A stretch of DNA of 64,000 nucleotides from assembly GCA_004020645.1 (NCBI GenBank), contig SAQL01000023.1:1-64000 (forward strand), written 5' to 3'. Positions 1 to 8,235 of this stretch are shown in pieces; positions within the stretch are counted from its first letter, which is position 1, and each line of letters begins with the position of its first letter. This DNA comes from Mesorhizobium sp. GTDB lineage: Bacteria; Pseudomonadota; Alphaproteobacteria; Rhizobiales; Rhizobiaceae. Position numbers and translations under genes: made by a program. The notes beneath the pieces were generated by a model. The model had not been told where the DNA came from. It saw only the letters and a program-made list of their open reading frames with translations, and did no database searches.

Positions 1-54
1 GGACCCAAGCCATGGGAGTTCACCGGCGAGGACGAGGACGAGTTCTTTACTTGA
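1..54 (+). CDS. C-terminal end of an unidentified protein (partial)
   Basis: An open frame enters from the left edge and stops with TGA at 52-54. The visible 17 residues are acidic and aromatic (PWEFTGEDEDEFFT at the end). Too little remains to name a family. The following 160 bases up to the next gene hold no feature I can support. Confidence 0.4.
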   Translation, partial: GPKPWEFTGEDEDEFFT

Positions 55-214
55 GCGAGCGCGAGGTCGGGATCGCGCCATTAACGGACTAAAGAGTAGA
101 CTCTTAGCCCGCACTTGGGCCGTACAGAAATTATCGAATCGATTAGGTTCATAAGGCCGCCGCAATTGGCCGAATCCCGTCAAGGAACTGAAGCAGTTAT
201 TGCCATACGGGCCC

Positions 215-1162
215 TTAGTAGCCCCGTTCAAGGTTTACGAGATTGGTGATGTCATTGCCCAACTTGATCTGCTCGCACAGACCTGCCACCTGCGCTATGC
301 CCGAATCGAGCCAATAGCTTGCCACATGTGGTGTGATGGTCACCTTCGGATGGGCCCATAGCGGACTCGCCTGGTCGAGTGGTTCCGAGGTAAAAACATC
401 GAGGCAGGCGCCTGACAGTTGCCCAGCGTCAATGGCGTGCAGAAGTGCAGCCTCGTCGACGTGTGCTCCGCGTCCGACATTAACGAGGTAGGCGCCGCGC
501 TTCATCAGACGGAAAGTTTCGGAATTAAGTATTCCTCGAGTTTCGGTGGTCAGCGGCAGCGCGCAGACGACGAAGTCTCGTTCAGCCAAGGCCTCTTTAA
601 GCGCTGGGGCACCAGCGTAACAGGCCACATCGGCGATTTGCTTAGGGTTGCGGGACCATGCCGCCGAGCGATATCCCAGCTCCGCGAAGAGTCGCGCGGC
701 CCATCCACCGATACGACCAGCCCCAAGGATAACGATGCCGGTCTCGCTGATCTTCCGTGGCGCGATGGGGCGCCATCTCTTCTGGGTCTGTTGGACAGCA
801 TATTCAAATACATGGCGTTGCTGGCACAGTACTCTGAGAACAATGTACTGCACAACCTCCGAGGCAAGTTCGCGGGTCGCCAAACGTACGACGCCAACGC
901 CCGCAGGCAGCTCACCCAGTTGCAAGCCGTCTATGCCCGCGCCGAGATAGGCAACTGCACGCAATCGCGTCATACCTTCAAAAAACCCGCGCGGCGTACC
1001 CTTATCGATCAGCACCAACTCAATGTCGCCGGGATCGCCGCTATGGGGCCATAACCGGAAGTCGAGGCCCGAAACGCGCGCCTTGAGAGATCGCGCCCAC
1101 TCCCCCGCGTCGATATAGTCGGGATAATCATTCACCATCAGTAAAGTGAGCGCTTTGACCAT
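215..1162 (-). CDS. D-2-hydroxyacid dehydrogenase (glyoxylate/hydroxypyruvate reductase type)
   Basis: Cytosolic NAD(P)-dependent oxidoreductase of about 315 residues, expected to reduce 2-oxoacids such as glyoxylate or hydroxypyruvate. Seen: the Rossmann motif GAGRIGGWAARL, the NVGRGAHVDE segment carrying the catalytic Arg region, the DVFTSEPL segment and the catalytic His in TPHVAS. The frame is open upstream into the neighbouring gene. I chose the ATG at 1162, which has GGGAGGT very close upstream; ATGs at 1192 and 1138 are alternatives. It lies 52 bases downstream of the cyclase-TPR gene on the same strand and may be co-transcribed with it. The exact substrate cannot be read from sequence. 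Confidence 0.85.
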   Translation of the reverse strand: MVKALTLLMVNDYPDYIDAGEWARSLKARVSGLDFRLWPHSGDPGDIELVLIDKGTPRGFFEGMTRLRAVAYLGAGIDGLQLGELPAGVGVVRLATRELASEVVQYIVLRVLCQQRHVFEYAVQQTQKRWRPIAPRKISETGIVILGAGRIGGWAARLFAELGYRSAAWSRNPKQIADVACYAGAPALKEALAERDFVVCALPLTTETRGILNSETFRLMKRGAYLVNVGRGAHVDEAALLHAIDAGQLSGACLDVFTSEPLDQASPLWAHPKVTITPHVASYWLDSGIAQVAGLCEQIKLGNDITNLVNLERGY

Positions 1163-1214
1163 TACCTCCCAAACACTCTGTTCGACGTACATCAGCCGGA
1201 ATGGATCGAAGCGG

Positions 1215-2972
1215 TTATCCGGGCACGCCAGCCATGTGCATCGCCTCTGCGAAGTGATCACGATCTTCTTGACGGCGGAATGGGTTGTTGTCGAGCAGAA
1301 GCTGGATGCATCCTTTGGCTGCTTGCTCAACGCCCCCCGGCCTTGCTTTCAGCCTCGCTACTGCTTTTTCCGCCCATAGCTTTGCCTCGGCAAGCCTATC
1401 AAGCTTGGCAAGTATAGCTGCGCCGAAAAAGGTCGAATCGATGAAGTAGTCGGGGACTCTGATCCGCGCGGCTAGGGCCTCGGGATACCGCCTTGCGGTA
1501 AATAGGGCAGTCGCCTGAAAGGCGATATACCAATCGGGGTATCGTGGATTGAGACGCATTGCCGCTTCGCCGCAGGCAACCGCCTTTTCCCCGTCTCCAT
1601 ACATTGCGAGCATGTAGCTGGCATTGGCGAGGCTGTCGGCGTCGTTAGGGTTGAGCATGATGGCGCGATCCACATGTTTCTTCATGCGCTCATAGTCGCC
1701 GCGATAGAGGCAAGGCCATGCCAGCGCGATGTGGGCTTGATAATCGGCTTCATCGAGCGCGAGGGCCCGTTTGGCGCAATCAAAGGCCATGTCATAAGCG
1801 CCTCTACCTTCTGCCGCAATTAGCAAATCAAGCGCTTCCATCTGGTAGGTCACCGCTAAACCGGAATAGGCGCGCGAAAAGCTTGGGTCTGTGGCAGCAG
1901 CCTTTTCGAAGTGTTGGCGCGCTTCAAGATTGTTCTGACCCACCGTCCACAAGAGACGTTTGCCGCGCAACCAATGATCATAGGCGATGAGGTTTTCAGG
2001 CTGCTTACGCTTAGCCCGCTCCAAGGAATCGTCTTCGAGGCCCACCGCCAGCATGCCCACGATCCTCTGGGTTATCTCGTCCTGAACCGCAAACATATCG
2101 GCAATTTCTCGATCATAGCGCTCCGCCCAGATGTGGCTGCCGGTCTCAGCGTCGATGAGCTGCGCGGTGATGCGCAGACGATTCCCGGCGCGACGAACGC
2201 TTCCCTCGAGTACATAGGTCACGCCCAAGTCGCGTGCCACGTCGGGGATCTTCATCGTCCGTGCCTTGTAGGTGAAAGAGGAATTCCGGGCGATGACGGA
2301 CAACGACCGAAAGCGCGAAAGTTCGGTAATGATGTCCTCTGTGATGCCGTCGGAGAAGTATTCCTGCTCTGGATCGCCGCTCATATTGACAAACGGCAAG
2401 ACGGCGATCCACGACTTATCGGGTAGCGACGGTGCGCGACGCACCAAGGCAGAGGTATCGGCTAGTCGCACTCGGCAAACGCGCACCAGCTGCTCGATGT
2501 TCTTCAGCGCCTGTTCGCCCATATCCTCGAACTGCAGATCGAGCCGGTTGCCGAGGTGGTCACGCACTGTGCCCGACACCGCTATGCCACCGGCCGGGGC
2601 GACGCTCTCAAGCCTAGCCGCAATATTCACTCCGTCTCCGAAGATGTCCTCGCCTTCGACGATGACATCGCCCAGGTTGACCCCGATCCGCAGTCGGATC
2701 GCGCGGTCCTCTGGCATGTCGGCGTTGCGCGCCTCCAGCCGCCGCTGGATGTCGACCGCACAGGCAACGGCGTTAACAACGCTGGGGAACTCAGCCAGGA
2801 CCCCATCGCCGGTCGCCTTGAAAATCCTACCCATGTGTTCGGCGATCTTTGGATCGACCAGCTCGGCCCGCAGCGCCCTCAGCGTAGTCAGCGTGCCCAT
2901 CTCGTCATGGCCCATGAGCCGGCTGTAACCGACCACATCGGCAGCGAGTATGGCCGCCAAACGGCGCTTCAC
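1215..2972 (-). CDS. Class III adenylate/guanylate cyclase with TPR C-terminus
   Basis: About 585 residues. The N-terminus (RLAAILAADVVGYSRLM) is the class III cyclase catalytic domain with metal-binding Asp residues and a later NIAARLE motif. A middle segment (IAVLPFVNMSGDPEQEYFSDG) is the FlgO/CadC-like domain usual in this rhizobial architecture. The C-terminal half is alpha-helical TPR sequence. The GTG at 2972 is preferred over the ATG at 3020 because GGGAGGAG sits seven bases upstream and the family normally begins VKRRLAAI. The product should make cAMP or cGMP, with the TPRs probably sensing a partner. No membrane segment is obvious. Confidence 0.85.
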   Translation of the reverse strand: MKRRLAAILAADVVGYSRLMGHDEMGTLTTLRALRAELVDPKIAEHMGRIFKATGDGVLAEFPSVVNAVACAVDIQRRLEARNADMPEDRAIRLRIGVNLGDVIVEGEDIFGDGVNIAARLESVAPAGGIAVSGTVRDHLGNRLDLQFEDMGEQALKNIEQLVRVCRVRLADTSALVRRAPSLPDKSWIAVLPFVNMSGDPEQEYFSDGITEDIITELSRFRSLSVIARNSSFTYKARTMKIPDVARDLGVTYVLEGSVRRAGNRLRITAQLIDAETGSHIWAERYDREIADMFAVQDEITQRIVGMLAVGLEDDSLERAKRKQPENLIAYDHWLRGKRLLWTVGQNNLEARQHFEKAAATDPSFSRAYSGLAVTYQMEALDLLIAAEGRGAYDMAFDCAKRALALDEADYQAHIALAWPCLYRGDYERMKKHVDRAIMLNPNDADSLANASYMLAMYGDGEKAVACGEAAMRLNPRYPDWYIAFQATALFTARRYPEALAARIRVPDYFIDSTFFGAAILAKLDRLAEAKLWAEKAVARLKARPGGVEQAAKGCIQLLLDNNPFRRQEDRDHFAEAMHMAGVPG

Positions 2973-3299
2973 GCTCGGACTCCTCCCACGTGTGACGGCT
3001 CCGCTTTGGAGCCCAGTCAACTACACAATACCAGCGCCTTGTGTCAGGGCAATCGGGCGCTCGGATATGATCCCTCCCATCGGCAGAGCCATTAGAAGCT
3101 ACGATACGTACGGGCGAAATGACAGCTTTGGGTCAATTTACGTCGTAGAACGCTTGTGATGGCTTCTCATCCCGGTCGCCTAGTCGGGAGTGCCTCTGAT
3201 GGAGGAAAGCGGCTGGTGCGCCAGGCTACGCTCGCCGGTGACCGGGAGATTTGCATAATCAACCACTTAGAAGTTGCTTCTCATTCGCGTGTGAGCACA

Positions 3300-3319
3300 C
3301 TGCAAACGGTGGTTTGCAG
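3300..3319. promoter_or_regulatory. Perfect inverted repeat upstream of the recombinase remnant
   Basis: CTGCAAAC-GGTG-GTTTGCAG is a perfect 8-bp inverted repeat ending 23 bases before the recombinase ATG at 3343. It could be an operator or part of a recombination (res-like) site. The rest of 3021-3342 shows nothing else I can support. Confidence 0.4.
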
Positions 3320-3342
3320 TTTGAACACCCGGAAACAGCAGC

Positions 3343-4025
3343 ATGACGCGCGCGGTCGCCTACTATCGTGTCTCCACACAGCGGCAAGGACGTTCAGGCT
3401 TAGGCACCAGCGTGCCGCGGTTGCCCGCTTTGCCGAGGCAGAGGGGATGATCATCCTCCAGGAGTTCACCGAGATCGAAACCGGAAAGGGAGCCGACGGC
3501 CCTCGATCGACGCCCACAACTGACAGCCGCCCTCGCCCTTGCCCGGCAGCTCAAATGCCCGGTCGTGGTGGCCAAGCTCGACCGCCTGTCGCGCGATGTC
3601 GCCTTCATTGCCGGACTGATGGTGCAACGGGTGCCGTTCATCGTTGCCGAGCTCGGTGCTGATGCCGATCCGTTCATGCTGCACCTCTACGCCGCGTTGG
3701 CAGAAAAAGAACGGCGGCTGATCTCGGAACGGACCAAGGCCGCCCTCGCCTCTCGCAAACCACCGGCATAAAACTCGGTAATCCGACTAACACAGCCGAA
3801 GCTGCAGCCAGAGGTCGGAAAATCTCGATCCGGGAGGCTGACAGGTTTGCCAAAACTGTGCTGCCGATCATCACCTCCATCCAGCAGTCCGGCATCACCA
3901 GCCTGCGTGGCCTGGCAATTGCCTTGAATAACCGCGGTGTTCGCACAGCGCGCAATGGACAATGGCAGGTATCGAACGTGCGCAACATATTGGCGCGGCA
4001 AGCTTCTGCGAACCTGCTTTTATAG
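3343..4025 (+). pseudogene. Serine recombinase/resolvase, multiply frameshifted
   Basis: The N-terminus MTRAVAYYRVSTQRQGRSG is that of a serine recombinase, with the catalytic Ser in YRVST. Coding continues in a second frame (RAAVARFAEAEGM), in a third ([19 protein letters not shown] to [11 protein letters not shown]), and again after about 3762 (IKLGNPTN to the TAG at 4023-4025). Read together these give a compact resolvase of about 225 residues with the family's AKLDRLSRD and [11 protein letters not shown] motifs. At least three indels are needed, so no functional protein is expected. It marks an old mobile element. Confidence 0.8.
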
Positions 4026-4040
4026 GCGGGATTTTGCTGA
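3930..4040 (+). repeat. Left copy of a ~110-bp repeat (recombinase 3' end)
   Basis: This stretch, the last codons of the recombinase plus about 15 bases after its stop, is repeated with roughly 85-90% identity by eye at 4943-5052. Both copies have the same orientation, and the cyclase-YHS gene lies between them. Confidence 0.8.
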
Positions 4041-4073
4041 GGTGGCGCCAGGACACCTGCTAGGGGAGCCCTA

Positions 4074-4748
4074 TCATCGAGCCAATGGATAGGTCTGCGG
4101 CGACTTCCGATATGCCTCTTCGCAACGCGGCGAACAAAACCATCGCCCTTCCGGGGCAGCCCGTCGATAGGATGCATAAGGAGCATGCATCTTGCATACC
4201 GGATCGATCCAGGCCGGGTCAGGCGAGGGGGCAAGTTCGATCTCATAAATGGGAACTTCGCCAGCTACCGATCGAAGGGCTACCTTTCCGAGATCTCGCA
4301 CCAGGATGCCTTTGTCGGCAGCGGCATCGGCAATGGATTGAGTCGCAAGCAATTGACCGGGGGACGCAAGCGAAGCGATGCGTGCCGCTATGTTGACGGT
4401 CGATCCAAACAGATCACCCGCCCGGCGGATAACCGGCCCATGGTTCAGCGCGGCCCGCGTCAGCGGCAGGCGCGGTTCTTTTCGGCATGCCTGCAACAGC
4501 GCTCCAAGCGCCTGGATCGCGACTTCCGGCTCAGGAAATGAGAGCATTGCCTCGTCACCGATCCATTTGATCGGAGGTTCATAGCCGCTAAGGGCTTCGC
4601 GGACCATGCTCTCGAAAATCTCGAGCACATCGATTGCCGCTGCATCTCCGTAAACGTCCGCGATGGCGCTAAAGCCTGCAAGATCGATGAATGCAATCGT
4701 AGCCGAAGCGCCGGCGGAACTCTGCGTCTGGCTCAAATCCCTTTCCAT
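4074..4748 (-). CDS. Adenylate/guanylate cyclase domain fused to a YHS metal-binding domain
   Basis: 224 residues. Residues 17-170 are a minimal class III cyclase domain: Asp22 (FIDLAGFS) and Asp65 (KWIGDEAM) are the metal ligands, and NIAAR at 119-123 supplies the catalytic Asn and Arg. Residues 181-216 form a YHS domain (IDPVCKM, then FCSPRCEEAY) with Cys185, Cys205 and Cys209, a small fold usually tied to heavy-metal handling. The expected role is a soluble cyclase whose output could respond to metal. The gene is flanked on both sides by copies of a recombinase 3' end, which suggests it was carried in as cargo. Confidence 0.8.
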   Translation of the reverse strand: MERDLSQTQSSAGASATIAFIDLAGFSAIADVYGDAAAIDVLEIFESMVREALSGYEPPIKWIGDEAMLSFPEPEVAIQALGALLQACRKEPRLPLTRAALNHGPVIRRAGDLFGSTVNIAARIASLASPGQLLATQSIADAAADKGILVRDLGKVALRSVAGEVPIYEIELAPSPDPAWIDPVCKMHAPYASYRRAAPEGRWFCSPRCEEAYRKSPQTYPLAR

Positions 4749-4942
4749 GCGAAGTTATTTAACGCCGGTCGCACGGTTTCGCGAATCTCAGACGCCCAGC
4801 GAGCGAAGAGGCGTCCATCCCGGCCTCAGCGTGCGCAAAGCTTGTAGCATCGCTCCAACAACCTCCGGCAACGTGCTGGCCATATCGCGGCAGAACGTAG
4901 CGTTCATTTTTGCAGAAAACCCGTTGACCTTCCAGTAACTGG

Positions 4943-5052
4943 AACCGCGGCGTTCGCACGGCGCGCAATGGCCAATGGCAGGTCTCTAACGTGCGCAACA
5001 TTTTGGGGCCGCAAGCTTCTGCGAATTTTCTTTATAGGCGGGAATCTGCTGA
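4943..5052 (+). pseudogene. Right copy of recombinase 3' end (fragment)
   Basis: In frame this begins with a stretch like NRGVRTARNGQWQVSNVRNI, the C-terminus of a serine recombinase, and it matches 3930-4040. No upstream part of the gene is present: 4749-4942 is unrelated and has no supported feature. It is either a duplicated target end or the remains of a second related element. Confidence 0.7.
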
Positions 5053-5235
5053 CCAGCATGTCCCCGTCGAAGCAGCAGGCCTCCGGGCATAGCAAGCGGT
5101 GATCAGCAGGCCCCATCGGGATGCGGCTACAGGAACATTCTTCACAGAATGTGAGGCGACCGGGACAAACGTGACGCCACGGAATGGAGGTTTCGACTGT
5201 AAGATCACGCGGGGGTTTCGGAAGGAGACCTGTTT

Positions 5236-5484
5236 ATGACCAGCGAACGAGACGTCGGCACGTTTCAAAAGCCCGTGACCGTATGGCTGGCCTCGAACAA
5301 AGTCAGTGTGTCGAGCACCCGCGAAGCCGCCGAAATGCTGCTCTACGAGTGGCCCATTGGAGAAACCGCTCGCCGCATCCAGGCACGTATGGCGTGCATG
5401 AAGGTGCTCGGCGGCGGCAGCGCCCCTGAGGTAGCCCGAATGGCATTTCTCAGCGCCGCCAAGGAAGCGAAGATCCTGAACTGA
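5236..5484 (+). CDS. DUF982 domain protein
   Basis: 82 residues beginning at an ATG with AAGGAGACC upstream. The pattern of DUF982 is clear: VTVWLASNKVSVSSTREAAE, a WP pair, a Cys in ARMACMKVLGG and the ending ARMAFLSAAKEAKIL. The family is small, cytosolic and rhizobia-specific, and its function is not known. A second protein with a DUF982-like C-terminus lies at 10909-11364. Confidence 0.8.
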   Translation: MTSERDVGTFQKPVTVWLASNKVSVSSTREAAEMLLYEWPIGETARRIQARMACMKVLGGGSAPEVARMAFLSAAKEAKILN

Positions 5485-5490
5485 CATCTG

Positions 5491-5616
5491 CTACTCCGCC
5501 GCGATCTTGGCGGGATTGGCGGCATCGAAGGGATTCTCGCCGTTGCCGGCGACCTTCACGAGTTCATCGCCGGCGCTTCGAATTGCGCGGCGAGGTCTTT
5601 TGTTGATGAACTCTTT
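5491..5616 (-). pseudogene. C-terminal remnant of an unrecognised protein
   Basis: A short open frame ends GNGENPFDAANPAKIAAE before the TAG at 5491. It has protein-like composition but is closed upstream by an in-frame TAG at 5617-5619 and has no plausible start. It is probably the tail of a deleted gene. I do not recognise the family. Confidence 0.3.
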
Positions 5617-5643
5617 CTACTCGCCGGCGATGGCGGTTGCGGG

Positions 5644-5820
5644 TCAGACGATTCCCACGGCCAGGTGAGCCCAGATCATCAGCACGACTAGCACCACGCC
5701 GACTAACAATGTGGGGCGAAGTACCCTCCCATGGACATTGCGTCGAACCAGTGCAATCCCGATCCATGCAGCGGCAAGTAGCGCGGCCGCAGCCGTGAAA
5801 TCCTCTATACCCCAGTTCAT
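5644..5820 (-). CDS. Small two-helix membrane protein (58 aa)
   Basis: ATG at 5820, TGA at 5644-5646. The product starts MNWGIEDFTAAAALLAAAW and has two hydrophobic stretches, about residues 10-25 and 38-57, joined by a basic loop with RRN and GRVLR. The amphipathic start and positive loop are typical of small inner-membrane proteins. No strong Shine-Dalgarno is visible. It has no recognisable family and is convergent with the DUF982 gene. Confidence 0.6.
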   Translation of the reverse strand: MNWGIEDFTAAAALLAAAWIGIALVRRNVHGRVLRPTLLVGVVLVVLMIWAHLAVGIV

Positions 5821-5979
5821 AGCGATCAGTCGTGGTTCCGATCGAGGGACTATGCAGCAGAACGTTCTGCCGCGCCAGAAGCATCACTCTGCTGCGGCCT
5901 GCCGCCGAGCATTGTGGCCAGCGCCTTGCCCATGATGGCCTTCGGTGGTTTGGTGGCAAATCAAATGGCCGTCCGTTGA

Positions 5980-6225
5980 GGTGGGCAATATCGAGGTAAC
6001 GGGGCTACAGTTTACTCAATTCGCACCATCACCAAGGGCAAAGTCGAACTCATAAAGGAACACTGCAACACCTTGGACAAAGCTAAAGGCGTAGCTCAGA
6101 AGGAAGCTGGACGCGCATCCGCATCGCCAAACATCGACGCGCCGGAGATCCGTGACGTTCAAAGTGGCGCTTGGCGCGTTTTCCTGGGAACTACTTCACC
6201 CACGCATGCACTGAAGCCGTGGTAA
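5980..6225 (+). pseudogene. Open frame without a start codon, probably a gene remnant
   Basis: The frame from 5980 to the TAA at 6223-6225 reads as believable protein: ATVYSIRTITKGKVELIKEH, a Cys, then PEIRDVQSGAWRVFLG. It begins directly after an in-frame TGA and has no early ATG, GTG or TTG, so it looks like a 5'-truncated small cytosolic protein. I recognise no family. Confidence 0.3.
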
Positions 6226-6290
6226 TTCGCGTGGGCTTTTTGTGCGAGGGCCCGCATTACCCATTTTCGAGGGGATGCCCGTCTCATCAT

Positions 6291-6661
6291 CTAGCGCCAA
6301 TCTGCCCTAACGAGATAACGGGTGTAGGAGCGCTCGACCTCGAACACAGCCTGGCCCTTGCTCGCGACAGATCCCCTCGCACCGCCTTCAAAGCACGTCC
6401 AGAACCAGGTGCCGGCGCCTGGGCCGTTCACCGCTTTCAGGATCCGGGCAACGGCATCCTGCTGAAAGTTTGCAGTGAAGTCGAAAGGCGGAGTCTGGCC
6501 GCCAATGACGGTTCTGTCCCATTCAAGCCATACCCCGGCACCTTTGCCGTGCACGAATCTGAAGCGTCATCTCTCTTCGCAAATGTGTCCTGCACTGTGC
6601 TGCCGTCGACGACCTGAAATCCACGCTGATAAGCGAAGCGGACCTTGAGGCGCTCGCTTAT
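6291..6661 (-). pseudogene. Frameshifted paralogue of the gene at 18300-18701
   Basis: The first part reads SERLKVRFAYQRGFQVVDGS and the rest, in another frame, reads GAGVWLEWDRTVIGGQTPPF to the stop at 6291. Both halves align with the intact protein at 18300-18701 (SERLKVRFAYQRGFQIVEGS, GARVWLDWGRTVIAGE). The start codon position is ATA instead of ATG, and a frameshift lies near 6560. Bases just upstream (to about 6700) still resemble the end of the partner gene at 18698-18991, so the two-gene unit was duplicated and this copy decayed. Confidence 0.75.
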
Positions 6662-6697
6662 CCCCGGAAGCGCTCGGGATCTTGCCGTTGGGGAATA

Positions 6698-6814
6698 ATG
6701 CGCTCGCTTCGGCTTCTGATCGCCGCCGACAACATGACGCAAAAGGAAAATGCCAAGGTCGAGGCGCAGCTCGCGATTGCGCGCGCCATGATGCGCGCCG
6801 GCCGTCCGCTCTAG
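6698..6814 (+). CDS. Possible small ORF (38 aa)
   Basis: ATG at 6698 after GGGGAATA; an internal ATG at 6734 would give 26 residues. The C-terminal part (ENAKVEAQLAIARAMMRAGR) is helical and coding-like. It partly overlaps, on the opposite strand, the remains of the duplicated gene unit. Weak support, no known family. Confidence 0.25.
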   Translation: MRSLRLLIAADNMTQKENAKVEAQLAIARAMMRAGRPL

Positions 6815-6948
6815 CTCTTGACCAAGCGGAACATTAGTAGCTGCTAACGGTTGGATGGGAGCAGTGGGCCTATGTCCCCCGCTTAACTCCCGCTGCAGAT
6901 CGGGAGCCGCAACCCGGTCGGCCCGTGCTCCCTCCTCTGAGCGCGGGC

Positions 6949-7839
6949 TTACTCATCCTCCCAAAAGTCCTGCAACGAGGCGTGCCGAAGGTCTTCCTCC
7001 CCACGTAGGTGCTTGATGCGGGCCTTGATGCCCGGCTTGACCCACTGCGTTGCCGGCCGCTTTGGCATGTCCTTGGGCGGTGGCCCGGCGTGTTCCTGCA
7101 CTCGTTTCCAAAGCCGCTCCCGCATCTCGCGATTTACGCTGACAAAGGCGCTGCCGACATATTTCCGAGTGCCCGGCTCACCCATGAGCGCAAATGCGGG
7201 CTTGCCTCTCTCGCGCTCGACGCCAAGAAGCTCTAACTCGCTTTCGGTGAAGGATTTTGTTTTCAGCCAATTGGTGGTCGGGCCGCTGCGGTATTTGCTG
7301 TCTCGACGCTTCGATACCATCCCTTCCAGGCCGGCCGCGTCGATCAGATGATAGATCGCGTTGGCTGCGCCCGGCATCGTCTCGCTGAACTGGATGCGGC
7401 TGTCTGACCCTATAAGGCCGGCCAGGATTTCCCGCCGATCCTCAAGCGCCATGTCGCGCAAGTCGTGGCCATTGAGATGCAGCAGATCGAACGCGACGAA
7501 ATAGAGGTCGTGCTGGCGCCTGGTGATTGCCTTGCGCAGCGCGGCAAAATCCGAAAGGCCAGCCTCATTCAGAACGACGACTTCGCCGTCAATGATGGCG
7601 TTCTGTACGCTGAGACCTTTGGCTGCTTCGACCAAATCGCGGTACTTCGATGTCCAATCTAGGCCGCGGCGGGTGAAGATCCGCACACCGTCGGCGTCGA
7701 TGATGATCTGGGATCGGTAGCCGTCGAATTTGGCTTCATGCATCCAGTCATCGCCTTGGGGCGGCTTTGCTACCAAGGTAGGCATCATCGGCGGAATGAA
7801 CTCGAGCCGGCGGGCACCGGTACTTACAATTTTACGCAC
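6949..7839 (-). CDS. ATP-dependent DNA ligase, LigD ligase-domain type
   Basis: 296 residues, the size of a stand-alone LigD ligase module of the bacterial non-homologous end-joining type. The nucleotidyl-transfer Lys is Lys37 in HEAKFDGYRSQ. Other ligase motifs seen are FTRRGLDWTSKY, IDGEVVVLNE, DLLHLNGHDL, GLEGMVSKRRDS and WLKTKS. An OB-fold region follows and the protein ends in an acidic tail (DFWEDE). No polymerase or nuclease domain is attached. No ku gene is visible in the window. A degraded N-terminal copy lies at 22113-22457. Confidence 0.9.
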   Translation of the reverse strand: MRKIVSTGARRLEFIPPMMPTLVAKPPQGDDWMHEAKFDGYRSQIIIDADGVRIFTRRGLDWTSKYRDLVEAAKGLSVQNAIIDGEVVVLNEAGLSDFAALRKAITRRQHDLYFVAFDLLHLNGHDLRDMALEDRREILAGLIGSDSRIQFSETMPGAANAIYHLIDAAGLEGMVSKRRDSKYRSGPTTNWLKTKSFTESELELLGVERERGKPAFALMGEPGTRKYVGSAFVSVNREMRERLWKRVQEHAGPPPKDMPKRPATQWVKPGIKARIKHLRGEEDLRHASLQDFWEDE

Positions 7840-8235
7840 TTATTCGATTCTAGGCGGCAGGCTTATATTAGCCAGGGTGAACGGAACGTGATTCCGACTA
7901 GAAAAAAATATCGGGAAACAATCGGTTGAGTTGTGAGTTAAGGAAATGCTGCGGTTTTTCTTCGGCTTTGCCGAGCCGGCGCGACGTAGCCAGACACTGA
8001 GGGTACCGATCTGCAAGTCGCGAGATTTGAGATCGCTATTGTGCCGGCTATGACATTCGTTCATCCGTCAGACCGGACCTTTGCGCCATGAGTGATTGCT
8101 ACCACACCGGCCGCCCGACTCTATTGGACAATGCGCCAACCCGAGCCTATTTTCACGCCATACCGCCGGTCGTGGCACACCCGCGCGAGCGGCCGGTCTC
8201 GAATAACGAGGCACGAGAGAGGCGAGGAGCAACCG

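Noticed and set aside
419-1054. Long open frame on the plus strand opposite the 2-hydroxyacid dehydrogenase
   Set aside because: Composition is not protein-like, and the opposite strand encodes a clear dehydrogenase with all motifs.
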